Source: Shinisaurus crocodilurus (Eukaryota; Chordata; Lepidosauria; Squamata; Shinisauridae). From it: a DNA stretch of 64,000 bases. The translations under genes were made by a program, and so were the position numbers. This document shows, one piece after another, positions 20,715 through 31,990 of the stretch; position 1 is the first letter of the stretch, and every line of letters starts with the position of its first letter. The stretch is from assembly GCA_021292165.1 (NCBI GenBank), contig CM037877.1, positions 10,097,980 through 10,161,979 of the forward strand, read 5' to 3'. The notes under the pieces were generated by a model. That model was not told the origin of the DNA and searched no databases. It saw only the letters and a list, made by a program, of their open reading frames with translations.

Positions 20715-21120
20715 CAGTCCATGTGTGTATTCTAGTGAACAGACAAATCTGGGACTTAGAACCACCATACTGCCACTTACAGCCATCCAGCTCCAAGGTA
20801 GTGGTGAAGCTGGGACTATACCATATGAATATTGCCTAAATAATGCATGTGTTAAGGGCATGTCCATTAACAGCCATAATCTCCCAGCACTTTGCAGGTT
20901 GGGTAAACACGGAAAGCCCTTAACACAACACGTTAAATTGGAAGGTTGTTTGTCTGTTTGTTTGTTTGTTGAATTTAATTAAGCTTTGAAAAGGCTATGC
21001 CTACAATACTAGATACCTGGACCCTTTAGGATAGTAAGCATCAAACATGTTCACCTTCAATAAATTAGTATGTACTATTTGGGAGATAGCATTTCAAACC
21101 CCAAAATTGATTTTGAGGAG
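20715..21120. other. No recognised feature
   Basis: Unique sequence with a (GTTT)n run at 20946-20971. Confidence 0.5.
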
Positions 21121-21125
21121 ACTGT

Positions 21126-21290
21126 GCTCACGCTGGCTCAGCTTGTCTGAGCGTGGAAAGCTAAGCAGGGTCAGGCCTGGTTATTACTTGGATGGGAGAC
21201 CCCTCCTCTAGTCTCCTGCATTGAGCAGGGGGTTGGACTCGATGGCCTAGTAGGTCCATTCCAACTCTATAATCTATGGATCTATGGAGA
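21126..21290 (+). mobile_element. 5S rRNA-derived SINE with CR1-like tail, copy 1
   Basis: The head carries GGAAAGCTAAGCAGGGTC, AGGCCTGGTTATTACTTGG and ATGGGAGACC, which match the internal promoter of 5S rRNA (A box, intermediate element, C box). After a short linker (CCCTCCTCTAGTCTCCTGC) the rest is CR1 3' end: GGGGGTTGGACTCGATGGCC, TTCCAACTCTATAATCTATG. So this is a SINE3-type element likely mobilised by CR1 machinery. Not a 5S gene: the 5' third and the 3' stem are missing. Confidence 0.9.
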
Positions 21291-21476
21291 GAAAAGGAGA
21301 CAGTGATCGGGAAAAGAGTTTCTGAGGAAACTGTGAGGAGGGAAAGACAGGGATGGAAAAGTAAAACCCAGGAAGAGAGCAGCATCAGCAGTGGTAGCAT
21401 TCTCCCCTTCCCACAGTTACGAGACAACAGTAGCTCCATTACCAACAGGCAATAACTGAGGCCTACAATTACTTCT
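21291..21476. other. Spacer between 5S SINE and snap-back element
   Basis: No recognised feature. Confidence 0.5.
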
Positions 21477-21832
21477 AGGGATGTGTGAAGATTTCGTTCG
21501 GGGGGTGGAAATTCAGTGGACTAGCCGGGCTCGACCTCCCAAACTCCATCCTGCTTCCCCCTTCCCTGGCTTGACTAGTGTTCTCGCGAGTCAAGCCACA
21601 GGTTCCAGGTGGGCTGCTGTTTATGTAGAAAATGCCTTAAGATATGCCCAAAGCTGCTGCAATTTTCATAATTTGAACAAATGGTGGCCACTTTTGACGT
21701 ATCTTGAGGCATTTTCTACATAAACAGTGGCCTGCTGGTAACATGAAAGTCTGTTCAGCAGAGTGCTCCAACTTTCAGCCCAACTTGGTGGGGTCCCAGT
21801 GGATCCTAGCAGATCACCCCACACCTAGTTAC
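21477..21832 (+). mobile_element. TA-flanked snap-back element, copy 4
   Basis: Starts CTAGGGATGTGTGAAG and ends AGATCACCCCACACCTAG. TTTATGTAGAAAATGCCTTA at 21620 pairs with the inverse ending TTTTCTACATAAACAGTGG at 21713. Same internal order as copy 3. Confidence 0.82.
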
Positions 21833-21975
21833 TTCTGAATCTTGGATAGCGCACAGCTACAGACAGGTTTTAAGAAATAGCCTACCTTTTTGGACTTTGT
21901 AACTATTGGACTCCCTTCTCTGTTTAGATGTCTGTTTTGCATCTCCCCCCTGCCCCATTTCCCTTCTCTGTTAAG

Positions 21976-22143
21976 TAGCTCACGCTGGCTCAGCTTGTCT
22001 GAGTGTGGAAAGCTAAGCAGGGTCAGGCCTGGTTATTACTTGGATGGGAAACCCCTCCTCTAGTTTCCTGCATTGAGCAGGGGGTTGGACTCGATGGCCT
22101 TGTAGGCCCCTTCCAACTCTATGATCTATGAATCTATGAATCC
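21976..22143 (+). mobile_element. 5S rRNA-derived SINE with CR1-like tail, copy 2
   Basis: Nearly identical to the copy at 21126: AGCTCACGCTGGCTCAGC, TGTCTGAGTGTGGAAAGC, then the 5S promoter core, then GGACTCGATGGCCTTGTAGG and a tail of ATCTATGA units. Confidence 0.92.
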
Positions 22144-23220
22144 TGTTTCTTGTTTTATATGTTGCTCCTAGTTTTTCCACATGTGCTTTCAGGGAACCGG
22201 GGTCTTGGTGAGCTGGAGGCACTACAAGCTAGTTCAGGTCAACATTTTTCTCCCTCACCCACTATAGTAAGTATAAAACCGTGTCCCAGTGGTGCTTCTA
22301 AATCAAACCCTACTTTTCCTACCAAGAACCCTGTGGGGTTGTGGAAACAAAGGGAAAATTGGGGAGGCAGGGCTGGCTTGAATAAATTATTCTACCAAAA
22401 ATTCATGAAATTGGGTGAGTAATTCATTTAGAATCATTTTAGAGAATTTATCAGTGCTGACTTGATTTTGATGAACGAATTCTAGGCGGTTTCTAAAAAA
22501 ACAAAAAAACAAACAAAAAACAGTGCCTGAGGGCATGCATAACTAACAAAGAAATGGGTAATGCAGCTTTGTCTGGTTGCCTAGGCAACTCAACAAAAGG
22601 TCACCTCTCTCCCTCTGTGATCTTTGTTCCTCACAGAAGGTCTCTTTGCATAACAGTAAAAGGGACAAGCTATTTTGCAAGCTGAAGAATGCAAGTGGCT
22701 ATAGAGATTCACAATCACCATTTTTTCTTGGGAGGACATAGCATTGGGCTCAATGGGTTTTCTGTGTAAATTGACAGGAATTTGTGTTGAAGATCTTGAT
22801 CTTCAACAGTCATAGCGTCTCTCATAAATGCATTCTAATAAGGTCATGATCACAATCTGTATAAATAACTAGTCTAGAACCATTGGGGTACTCAAGTGGG
22901 GGGGAGAGAATCTCATCAGGAAAATGGAGGGATAGATGTACCACCCCTCTCCCCATGCCAATGTCCTAATCCCAGACCACACACATGCCGGCTGCTGTTT
23001 GAAAGAAACTTAAGGAGACCAAGATGCATTCATGCGTCTCCATTGTCACTTATTGTTTGGACCTTGGATGGAGGAGATTAGGAGAGCTGATTGGTTATCC
23101 CTCTCATGCCTGGAAATGAGAGTAATCCAAGCATTGGCTTTGTTAGCATATTGGTCAGAAAGTAGATGTTGCATGGGAGTACAATAATGTAGGGATGGAT
23201 GAATCAGTCTATTTCTGGTT
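22144..23220. other. No recognised feature
   Basis: Contains an A/C-rich run at 22494-22522 but no gene and no recurring repeat. Confidence 0.5.
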
Positions 23221-23292
23221 TATTTATTTATTTAATACATTTTTATACCGCCCAATAGCTAAAGCTCTCTGGGTGGTTTACAACAGTTAAAG
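23221..23292 (-). mobile_element. L2-type LINE tail
   Basis: On the minus strand: GTAAACCACCCAGAGAGC, TTTAGCTATTGGGCGGTATA, then (AAAT)n, the usual end of L2 copies here. Confidence 0.8.
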
Positions 23293-23360
23293 TGGTTTGT
23301 GTCACTTTCACAAGGGTCCACTCAGAAATCCCTCCCTCCCATTTCTGATTAATCTGTATT

Positions 23361-23362
<2 letters not shown>

Positions 23363-23405
<43 letters not shown>
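23363..23405 (+). repeat. (GAT)n microsatellite
   Basis: About 14 GAT units. Confidence 0.95.
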
Positions 23406-23419
23406 ATTGTTGCAGGACA

Positions 23420-23725
23420 ATTTGAATTTAAATATGTATTTTTCTCTCCAAATACATATTTCTTCATATATATTTTATCACAAAATACAGGTTCCTACAT
23501 GCATTTCCTGGCAAAATACACATTTCTAAATGTATTTTCCCCCTAAACTATGCATTCCTAAAGACATTTTTGATACATTTCTTGATCCCAAAATTGCATT
23601 GTAACATTTGGAGAAGTGTGAAATCTAATTGATAGCTATTAGCTCCATTCTGATCCACATGTTAAGTCTGATCAGGTCACTTCATATTGAAATTTGCAAA
23701 AATCAAATTCCTCAAGCATCCCTAC
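23420..23725. repeat. Degenerate AT-rich repeat ending in GCATCCCTA
   Basis: Runs of AAATACATATTTCT, AAATACAGGTTCCT and AAATACACATTTCTAAATG, then a final CTCAAGCATCCCTAC. A similar block is at 49650-49760. Old, boundaries uncertain. Confidence 0.4.
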
Positions 23726-24552
23726 TACAATTCACATGAAAGGCCACAGAACATCCATCTCTCTAGTTCCACTCACACTTCCTCCCACCCTTCTCAAGCC
23801 ATAACACTTCTTCCTCTCCAAGGCGCCAAGATAAATTGTAAGGACACTGACAAGTATTTTTAACACATTTCCCCTGATGTTGCATAAATCCAAGAACATT
23901 TCTATGCTAATCGAATCAAAAGAGACATGATTAGTGACTGGAGTGCGCCAACGTGCCTGTTGTCTCATCATCACACTGAGATAACACAATGCCAATGCTG
24001 AATTTAAGAACTGAATATTATATATGCTGGGAAAGGTTATAGGACATGACAGGCTCTGATAATAGTAAAGCCAGGGAAAACATACCCTTCCTCATCCATA
24101 TATATTATGCATTACAAATTGTAAATATCTTAAGGATGTGGGGGGAAGCAGCAAAAAGATACAGTGGGGGAAGTTTCTTAATGAAATTATTCATGATATA
24201 CACAAAAAAAACACAAATCAGACTCCCTCATCAAATAAAATGAAGGTTAATGCATGCAGCAGAATGCAAGAGAGGAGACTGTACAGTGAAGTAAAGTGTG
24301 GCATCTTTCCTGTAGCCAATCCTCAAACTTAATTGATGTGACCTCTTTGGGGTGGCATTTAAGAGCAATCACCTGTGCTAAACAGCAGCAGATTTTGATG
24401 ATGATCAGAGGGAAAGACACCTATGCCAATTATTTGTTCCATTTTGCCAAGGCTTTCTCAATGGAATACTTTTCAAGATCAAGGCACACTCGGTTCATGG
24501 ACTTGGAGGCCCGCTCATGCTTCTGGTGTCCTCCAAGCATCTGGAGCATAGA

Positions 24553-24587
<35 letters not shown>

Positions 24588-24952
24588 AGCATTTTCAGAT
24601 TCACACCTTGGCAGGATTCACATGGAGGCCTAATTTGGACAATCAATGCCTTCTCAGAGGGGTAGTCTTCATGGCTATCATGAATTACATAATCATGGGA
24701 GTCCCTTTTGGTGCTGCTGTGATATTGCAAAACATGGTGGCCCTGTTGACAACTCCCACATGGAGGCCTCAGTTCCCATGTTCAGCTCTGGCTGTTCCCT
24801 CACATAAAAGCTGCTCGAAGTAGGTATGAGTCCTGTGAATCAGAGATCTGGAAGATACTGAAAATACCATCAGTTCAACTCCATTTTTCAAGACAGGGTA
24901 CTTACTACCTAACATTTATTTATTGAAAACATTTGACTCTGCCTTTTCACAA
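23726..24952. other. No recognised gene; (GT)n array inside
   Basis: A 175-codon open frame at 24296-24823 runs through a (GT)n array at 24555-24586 (poly Cys-Val) and has no family features; I do not call it a gene. Confidence 0.55.
24555..24586 (+). repeat. (GT)n microsatellite
   Basis: About 16 GT units. Confidence 0.95.
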
Positions 24953-25328
24953 TTCTTTTTTTTTTTTTAACTTTTTAAATTGAATTTTCCAAAACAAAAA
25001 CAAATCATATTTGGCTTCCACCTCTTTGTCTGACAAACATTACCAATCCATATCTAATCTATTTTTTCCTCTATTTTCACAGAAAGAATTACTAATATTC
25101 AAAAATCAAAACCTGAAATTATTAAGTCACTTTCCCTCTTCCCCAAGAAGTCCACCAGATGTTTCCAGACTTTCATATATGAAGATAATTTTTTTTTTCT
25201 CTAATTAAACAAGTCAATTTCGCCATCTCTGCTAAGTCCAAAATTTTCAACAGCCAGTCTTCTATAGTTGGTATTGCTGCTTCTTTCCATTTTTGAGCAT
25301 AGATTATTCTTGCTGCTGTCATCATTCT
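24953..25328 (-). mobile_element. L1 LINE fragment (ORF2 C-terminal end)
   Basis: The left edge is a T-run (antisense poly-A). On the minus strand from 25328 the text reads MMTAARIIYAQKWKEAAIP, then IEDWLLKILDLAEMAKL, which is the L1 ORF2 C-terminal pattern. The frame is then lost. Its right edge abuts an L2 tail. Confidence 0.75.
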
Positions 25329-25344
25329 TTAAGTGGCTTCCTTC

Positions 25345-25542
25345 CATTCCTTGGAAACAATCAAAGAAGCTCTCTGCTGAGCTTCCGCCGCTCATTAAAA
25401 ACTTGGCTATTCAGGCGGGAATATGGGGTGGGCTAATTATCTTAAAATTTTATATTGTTTAAGTGTATTTTATTCTGTTTTTATCTTGTATTTTTATCTG
25501 TGTATATCGCCCAGGGTGGCTGGTTGTCGGCCAGATGGGCAA

Positions 25543-25600
<58 letters not shown>
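25345..25600 (+). mobile_element. L2-type LINE 3' end with (AAAT)n(AAT)n tail
   Basis: ACTTGGCTATTCAGGCGGGA (end of the ORF, LAIQAG style), GGAATATGGGGTGGGCTAAT, CGCCCAGGGTGGCTGG, CCAGATGGGCAATAAATAA, then tetramer and trimer arrays from 25541. Related ends lie at 43555, 59460 and 62835. Confidence 0.85.
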
Positions 25601-27269
25601 GCCGATGCTACAGCTTCCTTACATAGCTTACTCAGCTGTTGGAATGCTTATATGGGGTGCTCCACCCGCTGCAGCCACCACATGGGATGCGACAGCTTTC
25701 CATTCAGCTTAATGTTCTCCATGCTGCCGCATACTTTCCTTTATGGACATTTGTCTGATGTGCTATAAGAGGAAATACTTCATCGATCCTTCAGCATCAT
25801 TTCAGTCTGGTTGGGATTAGATTAGAAGCATTCAGTCATCACAAAGAGGACACTTATTGAATAACCCAATGCATTTTCAGCTTTGGAAAGTAGTTGGAGC
25901 AAATCAGGGATAAGAAGATTTAGGTCCAGTTATACAAACCACAGACTTCAGTTTCCAGATTCTTCCTGGACTATAGCACTTTGAGCTGCAGATGGACAAA
26001 AGAAAATCAGTGTGTCTGAGGAAGAGGTCCATCCTAGCCTTCTCATGCGATGAAGCCCCCCACCTGCACCCTCAAGGGCAAATAATAGTTTATGGCAATC
26101 AATTCCATTTCTCTCTGCTTTGTGAAGTGGTATGATCCACTTAATTCTGGTGAATGTATTAAGAAATATAGTCATAAGATACTCCCTTCACTGGTTCCTC
26201 CTGTCCAATGACCAGATATGAAGTGCTACAGTAGCTGAGAAATTCACAAGGATTGATCCAAAAACCATTGAAATGTTTGCTCAAAGAAGCGAAGGAACTT
26301 TGACAAGATTGTAGCAGCATAGCTCCTGCGGGGCATACTCATTGTGGCTCATTGTGAGTCATCTGATCACTTTAGACCTGCATGGCGTCATCTGGTAACA
26401 GAGGCTGTGAAGAGAATGGTGGTCCCCTAATCTATGTCCTGTGGTTGTGGTGATTTTGCCCTGCCCTCTTTGGAGGAATGCAGGCCAAGTGACAGTGCAT
26501 GAAGAATTCTCATGGTCCAGGACCTCAGGACCTTGTCCTCAGAGGATCTCAAACCCACATCCAGAGAAGTGGGTGCTCCTGAGTTAAAGGTTCAGGGAGA
26601 GGACTCAGTTACAAAAGGGCATAATGAGGCTTCTACCACTTCAGAACCCAGTTCCCCTGGAAAACCCAAGGGACCTGCCCCCGCCCCCCTGCATCCAGAG
26701 GTGGTTACACTGCCATCCTCAGACTCTGAGGTCTCCAGCCATTAAGGCACTAGCAGACCACAGCCACCCCTGCATCATTGCAACCAGAGGTAGCTAAAAC
26801 AGACCTGAGATTGTCCAGTCACCTGAGGGGGGCAAGTAGGAATTTTTGTGGTGTTCCCTGCAATTGGTATCTGAGGAGCACCTTTTTCTCACCTACTTCA
26901 TGTTGACAGAATCCTTGTGGGAGACACATCCAATTTCACTCATTGGGCATATTTTATCTTGGTCCAAGCTGGCAGGTCCATGCAAGCCGCAGGCAGTGGG
27001 GTCAAGCAGAGGCTAACCTGAGAGGCAACCCGAGCGAGGCATCTTGATGGTGAAGGGGCACTTATCCAGCCAGCTTCTCACAGCCAACCAGCCTGGGATT
27101 CAGAAGGGAAGCTGCCATTGGGACCCGGTGGCAGCAGCACATCACAGGCTGTCCAGCCAGTGTGTAATGAGAATGTCAGGTGCCTCCTCAGCACACCTTT
27201 AGGTGAGTACACATGGGGGGGGGAAATGGAATTTGCAGCTGGAAATAATTCTGTACCTTTTCCAGCTTG
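25601..27269. other. No recognised feature
   Basis: An open frame at 26512-26745 is rich in Ser, Pro and Glu but shows no known domain. Nothing else is supported. Confidence 0.45.
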
Positions 27270-27485
27270 TGATGTGTTCCACAAAACCAAACCAAAAAAA
27301 TGCACCAAGAAAAATGGTACATTTCCAAAATGGGCAGAAGCCGTGCTTTTGTCAACTAGTGCATGCTTCAAAAAATACAAACATTTACGTATGTGCACCA
27401 AAATGTGCACATTAATGCATGCATGACGAATAATCTGTATGAATTTCCTTAAGGACATGTGTTTGTTTGTTTGTTTGTTTTAAAA
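27270..27485. repeat. Degenerate AT-rich repeat with GTGCACATTAATGCATG motifs
   Basis: Motifs such as CAAAATGTGCACATTAATG recall the family at 16456. Too decayed for confident assignment. Confidence 0.35.
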
Positions 27486-27727
27486 ACAACAACAAGGATT
27501 GCAATCTCATGCAGAAAAAAGGAAACAGGACAAAGTCTATCTCACCAAGACCAACATTGACAGATCTATTAACCCTGAAAGAGAAGCATAGATACATTCT
27601 CAGACTGGTCCATTGCTTGGAGCCAGGGTGGAAATTGCCCATGTAAGATGGACAGTGGGAGAGGTGTCATGTGTTTTCACCTGGGACAAGTGTCACTGCA
27701 AGTGTCTGAAGGAATTGTGTCCATGCA

Positions 27728-27728
<1 letters not shown>

Positions 27729-27763
<35 letters not shown>
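27729..27763 (+). repeat. (AAT)n microsatellite at LINE tail
   Basis: About 12 AAT units abutting the L2 tail at 27773. Confidence 0.95.
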
Positions 27764-27772
27764 TTTTTTTAA

Positions 27773-27945
27773 AAAAAATTCTTACCCGCCTCTCCATCTA
27801 GATCGAGGCGGGGAACAACAAAAATATAAAATACATAAACTAATCAAAACACAACACGTACTATTAAAAGATCTTAAAACTACTTAAAGACATTATAAAA
27901 CATCTTAAAACATCTTAAAAACATCTTAAAATGTCTGCAAGCACT
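27773..27945 (-). mobile_element. L2-type LINE tail with TTTTAAGATG minisatellite
   Basis: The minus strand has a GATGTTTTAA array, then TTTTATATTTTTGTTGTTCC, CCGCCTCGATCTAGATGG and AGAGGCGGGTAAG. The same order, on the plus strand, is at 56285-56483. Confidence 0.8.
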
Positions 27946-27950
27946 GCAGT

Positions 27951-28032
27951 ACCGTACTTCATGACTTGTGTCCATTGCTTATGCACATTTGCAGTACTTC
28001 ATGACTTGTGACCATTGCTTATGCACATTTTT
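27951..28032 (+). repeat. Tandem duplication, two ~40-bp units
   Basis: GTACTTCATGACTTGTG, one variable base, then CCATTGCTTATGCACATTT occurs twice in succession. Confidence 0.9.
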
Positions 28033-28239
28033 GGTGTGCAAAGTAATTATCACCTAGTGTTGGTTTGATAGGAGTTGGAGCATGGCTATAACCCTCAGAC
28101 TGATTCCCAAGGATTTGGAGTGTTACAAAAGGGGAACACCTTTTATGTATATTTTTGGCAAGTCCAAAAGCACTGCTGCTCTGAGCGGTGTTCAGCGATT
28201 GTTTTGAAAGTGCACTTCTGAGCCGAATGTACCGTGTTG

Positions 28240-28600
28240 GTTTTTAACATTTAAAGCTTTAAATGGTTTGGGACTAAATTATTGGCCTTCACCCATATTA
28301 GCCTGCCTCCAATATAAGAACAGCAACAGAGGCCTTTCTCAGTCACTTGCCCACATTTGAGGACAATTAGGAGGGCAAGTAAGCGAGAGAGGGCCTTTTC
28401 CACAGAGGACCCACACCACTAGAATGGGTGGCCATCAAGGGTCTGTTAGGCCCCATCATTGCAGACTTTTAGGAAGGCCTGCAGCAACCTATGTGTTGCT
28501 GTTGTTTCTTGATAGCTGTTTTTATGAAATTGTATTGGTTTATTTTATTGTTGTAAGCTGCCTTGGGAGGGATCCTGCCCTGAAAAGCAGCCTAGAAATA
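28240..28600 (+). mobile_element. L2-type LINE 3' end, diverged
   Basis: AAGCTTTAAATGGTTTGGG, then GAGAGGGCCTTTTCC, GACTTTTAGGAAGGCCTGCA and GTAAGCTGCCTTGGG, the usual order of an L2 ORF end and UTR. Tail followed by a (GAAA)n array. Confidence 0.75.
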
Positions 28601-28601
28601 T

Positions 28602-28662
28602 TGAAAGAAAGACAAAAGAAAGAAAGAAAAAAGAAAGGAAAGAAAGAACGAAAGAAAGAAAT
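28602..28662 (+). repeat. (GAAA)n microsatellite
   Basis: Interrupted GAAA/AAAG array immediately after the L2 tail. Confidence 0.93.
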
Positions 28663-29154
28663 GGAAGTGTCCCCCTATTTATGATTCATTTCCTTCACTC
28701 TGAATGGGCTTCAATTGCCTCCAGTGATATAAGCATCATGATGTCATCCTATTCACTCTGTATGGTCCCAATTGGCTGCAATAACCCATGTGACTGATCC
28801 AGGAAACAATGTCCTCATTCTCAATTGACTTCATTTGCCCCTGCCCGGGGTCATAATCACAGAGCCAAATCTGCTTGGTTGGGGTGTCATCCTGTTCATC
28901 ACTATTCAAACCTCAGTTTGCTGGGATTACCCATTCACCAATATTACTTATTGAGGAGAAAAACAAAATAATGAGAGGGGGAAATGGTGGTGCTGAATTA
29001 GCAGCAGATAGGGAAAATCCAGCAGTGTGTTTAAAAATGGTGGTGAACATTCCCACAGTGTAGGATTAATATGGAGATATATTTGACCCCCTCCCCTCAA
29101 AGACACCCCCCACACTTTTTTCAACATGAAAATAAAAACAGGAGCCCTACAGAG
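28663..29154. other. No recognised feature
   Basis: Unique sequence. The block 28690-28860 has loosely repeated TTCACTCT...TCAATTG motifs. Confidence 0.4.
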
Positions 29155-29340
29155 TACCCCTACTGTAATATTTAATACTATTTTCTTTGGCTAATGTGAC
29201 TGCACCTTTCAAAGCTGTAAAGACTTCGCTTGTAAATAATTACTTTATCATCATTTTCTGAAAGTATCTGTTGAGAGTGGGACATAAAGAGTCACATTTA
29301 TCATACTTCCTGCCCTTGGTGTCATCACATCTTGAACCTC
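29155..29340. promoter_or_regulatory. Candidate conserved non-coding block
   Basis: AT-rich and repeat-free, with TAATATTTAATAC, AAATAATTACTTTATC and CTTTGGCTAATGTG cores. Composition only. Confidence 0.3.
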
Positions 29341-29395
29341 TGGATCCTGATGAGTAATTGCTCTGTCCTTGCTTTTCCTGCTTCTTCCCCCCCCC

Positions 29396-29413
29396 TCCGC
29401 CGCCGCCGCCGCC
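29396..29413 (+). repeat. (CCG)n short array
   Basis: Six CCG units next to a C-run. Confidence 0.9.
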
Positions 29414-30604
29414 ACACCCCCCTTTTGGAGGAAAGGGACATCAACTCTCCAAAGAACAGGCACAGTGGCAGAATGTCATTAAAATTAAAAAAAAATACTG
29501 ATGGAAAGAAAGAGCAGAAATAAACAATGAACAATTTACAGACTAAAAACAGTGACATAAGGTGGAGAATAATGGAATATGAGAGTGGGGGTAAAACACG
29601 AGACAATGATGACTAGTTGACAGATTGTTGTCATTCAACTCTCCGGGGCTTTGTCGCAACCTTCCAATAGCGATGCAGGATTGAACATCTGGTAGTCAAC
29701 CAGTGCGGAACCTCAATGCTGCTTCCCAGAGACAACAGAACTGGAGAGTCCTGAGGCGTATAACCCCCTGCCTCCTCCTTTGCACTGTCTCTAGTGAAGG
29801 AAGTTTTCTTTTATGCCTCCCCTTACAGGGAGTTTGTTTGTTTGCTGGGAAACACATGTTCTGTTGTGCTACAAAGCATAGAATTACCCATAATTCCTTA
29901 GTCTGTCTTTTCCTATGACAGCCTGAAAAGTCTGAAACTGGGCTGAGCTAAAATCCTCCCTTACAACGTCACAGTCCTGTTTGTAACCTCCAAAAAGGGC
30001 ACTTCCTTTGGCTGATTCTTTGGCCTTGAGAACAGCTGCAGTGTGGTAAGCCCATCTTACAGGTGGCAGATGTAATGCAACCCTGCTGAACGATGTCAGA
30101 GCGAGGACAGGAAACATTGTCCTCGGTCTGATTTTGCTTTCCAGTGAGCCAAATAGTCAATCAGATGTTCACATTTGACAAGATCACAAATCCATACTGG
30201 AGTGAGGCTAATGCTTCCTACCAACTCTCTGATTTATGATTGCCTCATAGATACCAGGGATAAGTCCTTTTGTTATTGAAAACAGATCCTACCCTGGATT
30301 TTAGCAAAAATGCCAAGAGGTGTTGGGGAAAAAAAAACACGTTTTGCAGGTCCTGTAGGCCCTATATTCAATAGAGTCCAGTAGGTATATGAGTGTACTA
30401 TCTGGCTTTAAAAATAATTGCAAGTTGCTTTAGTGCTAATAGCTTAGGGAGATTGCTTAATCGTATTGCATTGTATCTTATTTATTTAAATTATACCTCT
30501 GTTTGATCCAAAGCACCAGGGAAGGATTACGGAAGAACAGAAATAAATACTATCTGAGAGGACAGAAAAGTCGATCTCATAACTATAGCTCAATTTATAC
30601 AACA
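29414..30604. other. No recognised feature
   Basis: Unique sequence, no supported gene or repeat. Confidence 0.45.
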
Positions 30605-30745
30605 AGGGTGCAGAACAAGTGGTTCTCCAGATGTTGTTGGACTGCAACTCCCATCAGCCTTGGCCAGCATAGCCAATGGGGATGGATGATGATGAGAGTT
30701 GCAGTCCAACAACATCTTGAGGGTCATGTGTTTCCTATTCCTGTT
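30605..30745. mobile_element. hAT-like MITE, hairpin form
   Basis: CCAGATGTTGTTGGACTGCA at about 30627 pairs with TGCAGTCCAACAACATCTTG near 30702. The arms (ACTCCCATCAGCC / GATGATGAGAGT) enclose a GGCCAGCATAGCCAATGG loop. Target duplication not resolved. Confidence 0.75.
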
Positions 30746-30763
30746 ATACACCTCAACGCAAAC

Positions 30764-30765
<2 letters not shown>

Positions 30766-30806
<41 letters not shown>
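30766..30806 (+). repeat. (AT)n microsatellite
   Basis: About 20 AT units. Confidence 0.96.
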
Positions 30807-30808
<2 letters not shown>

Positions 30809-31402
30809 CAACTCTAGGTCCATTTAGGACTCTGGACTGTATCAAGTCCTCAAAGAGTATAGGTGCCTGCCCACCCCCACCTCTGGTTATCGAAAAGTAA
30901 GTTATGAATGGGGGTTTGTGTTTGATATTTGCATCGGCACAATACATCTCCTTCCAAGTTTGGAGAACAGCTGGGCTTGCCAACTGACTAGAAAAAGACC
31001 AGCCAAGGCTGTGTTGCACTCCTAATAGCAGTGTGATGAGCACATGTCATTATATATTGTGCTTTTCACAGCTAACCTCTGAACATCAATCTGCAGTAGT
31101 GTTAAAGGCACGGTTACAGCAAGCCAGTTGCAAAGCTGGGAACCCCGAGGGAACCCACAGGAGACTCGCCATTGTTGTTTAGCAGAACACTTCCAAAAGG
31201 CCACTTCTAGGTTGCAACACACATTGCCATTCATGGCACACTGGAGACCTCATTCTGCCAGTGGTTGTCTCTGTTCCGTGACCTCATTGTGCTGCACCAT
31301 TCATGCTTTTGTGCACACTAGAGAAGAGCAGGCAACTGGATTTGGCAAGGTAATGTGCAGCAGCAGGGTCTTGGGCACCAGTAATGGCAAAACATAGGAA
31401 TG
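30807..31402. other. No recognised feature
   Basis: Unique sequence. Confidence 0.45.
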
Positions 31403-31990
31403 TAAAGATGAGCCATGCCGGATCAGACCAAGGGTCCATCTAGTCCAACATTCTGGTCAGACAGTGGTCAACCAGCTGCCCACAGGATCCCACAAGCAGG
31501 ACAGGAGTGCAACAGCACCCTTCCACCCATGTTCCCCAGAAACTGGAGCGCATAGGCATACTGCCTCTGATACTGGAGGCAGCATATATCCCTGGTAACC
31601 ATTGATAGCTTTCTCCTCCATGAATTTGTCTAATCCCTTTTTAAAGCCATCCAAGTTCGTGGCCATCACTACATAGAATCATAGAATCATAGAAAAGTAG
31701 AGTTGGAAGGGGCCTACAAGGCCATCTTGTGGAAATGAATCCCATAGTTTAACTGTGCACTGTGTGAAGAAGGACTTCCTTTTATATGTCTTGTTTTTCC
31801 CAGCAATCAGCTTCATGGTATGACCCTGGGTTCTAGTATTATGAGAGAGGGAGAAAAATGTCTCCCTATCCAGTTTCTCCACACCATGAATAATTTTATA
31901 CACATCTACTATATCTCACTCATGTCGTCCCCCACCCCCCGCTAAACAGTTCCAGCTGTTGTAACCTTTACTTATAGGAGAGCTGTGCCA
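31403..31990 (-). mobile_element. CR1/L3-like LINE 3' portion with a nested CR1 tail
   Basis: On the minus strand: KIIHGVEKLDRETFFSLSHN, the KRKSFFTQ block, then NLDGFKKGLDKFMEEKAINGY and the 3' end GACCCTTGGTCTGATCCGGC. It is homologous to 10675-11752 in opposite orientation. A 51-bp canonical CR1 tail (31672-31722) splits the coding part. Confidence 0.85.
31672..31722 (-). mobile_element. CR1 3' terminal fragment nested in another LINE
   Basis: Octamer repeats TAGAATCA and the GTAGAGTTGGAAGGGGCC block appear where the related LINE at 11510-11530 runs uninterrupted (GTAGTGCTGGCCACC). Only ~50 bp were inserted, an extreme 5' truncation. Confidence 0.82.

Noticed and set aside
21126..21204. 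Possible 5S rRNA gene
   Set aside because: Only the internal promoter part is present and it continues into a CR1-like tail, so it is a SINE.
24296..24823. 175-codon plus-strand open frame
   Set aside because: It runs through a (GT)n array giving poly Cys-Val, and has no family motif or exon context.
26512..26745. 77-codon Ser/Pro/Glu-rich frame
   Set aside because: No domain, no upstream context, and length is within chance expectation.
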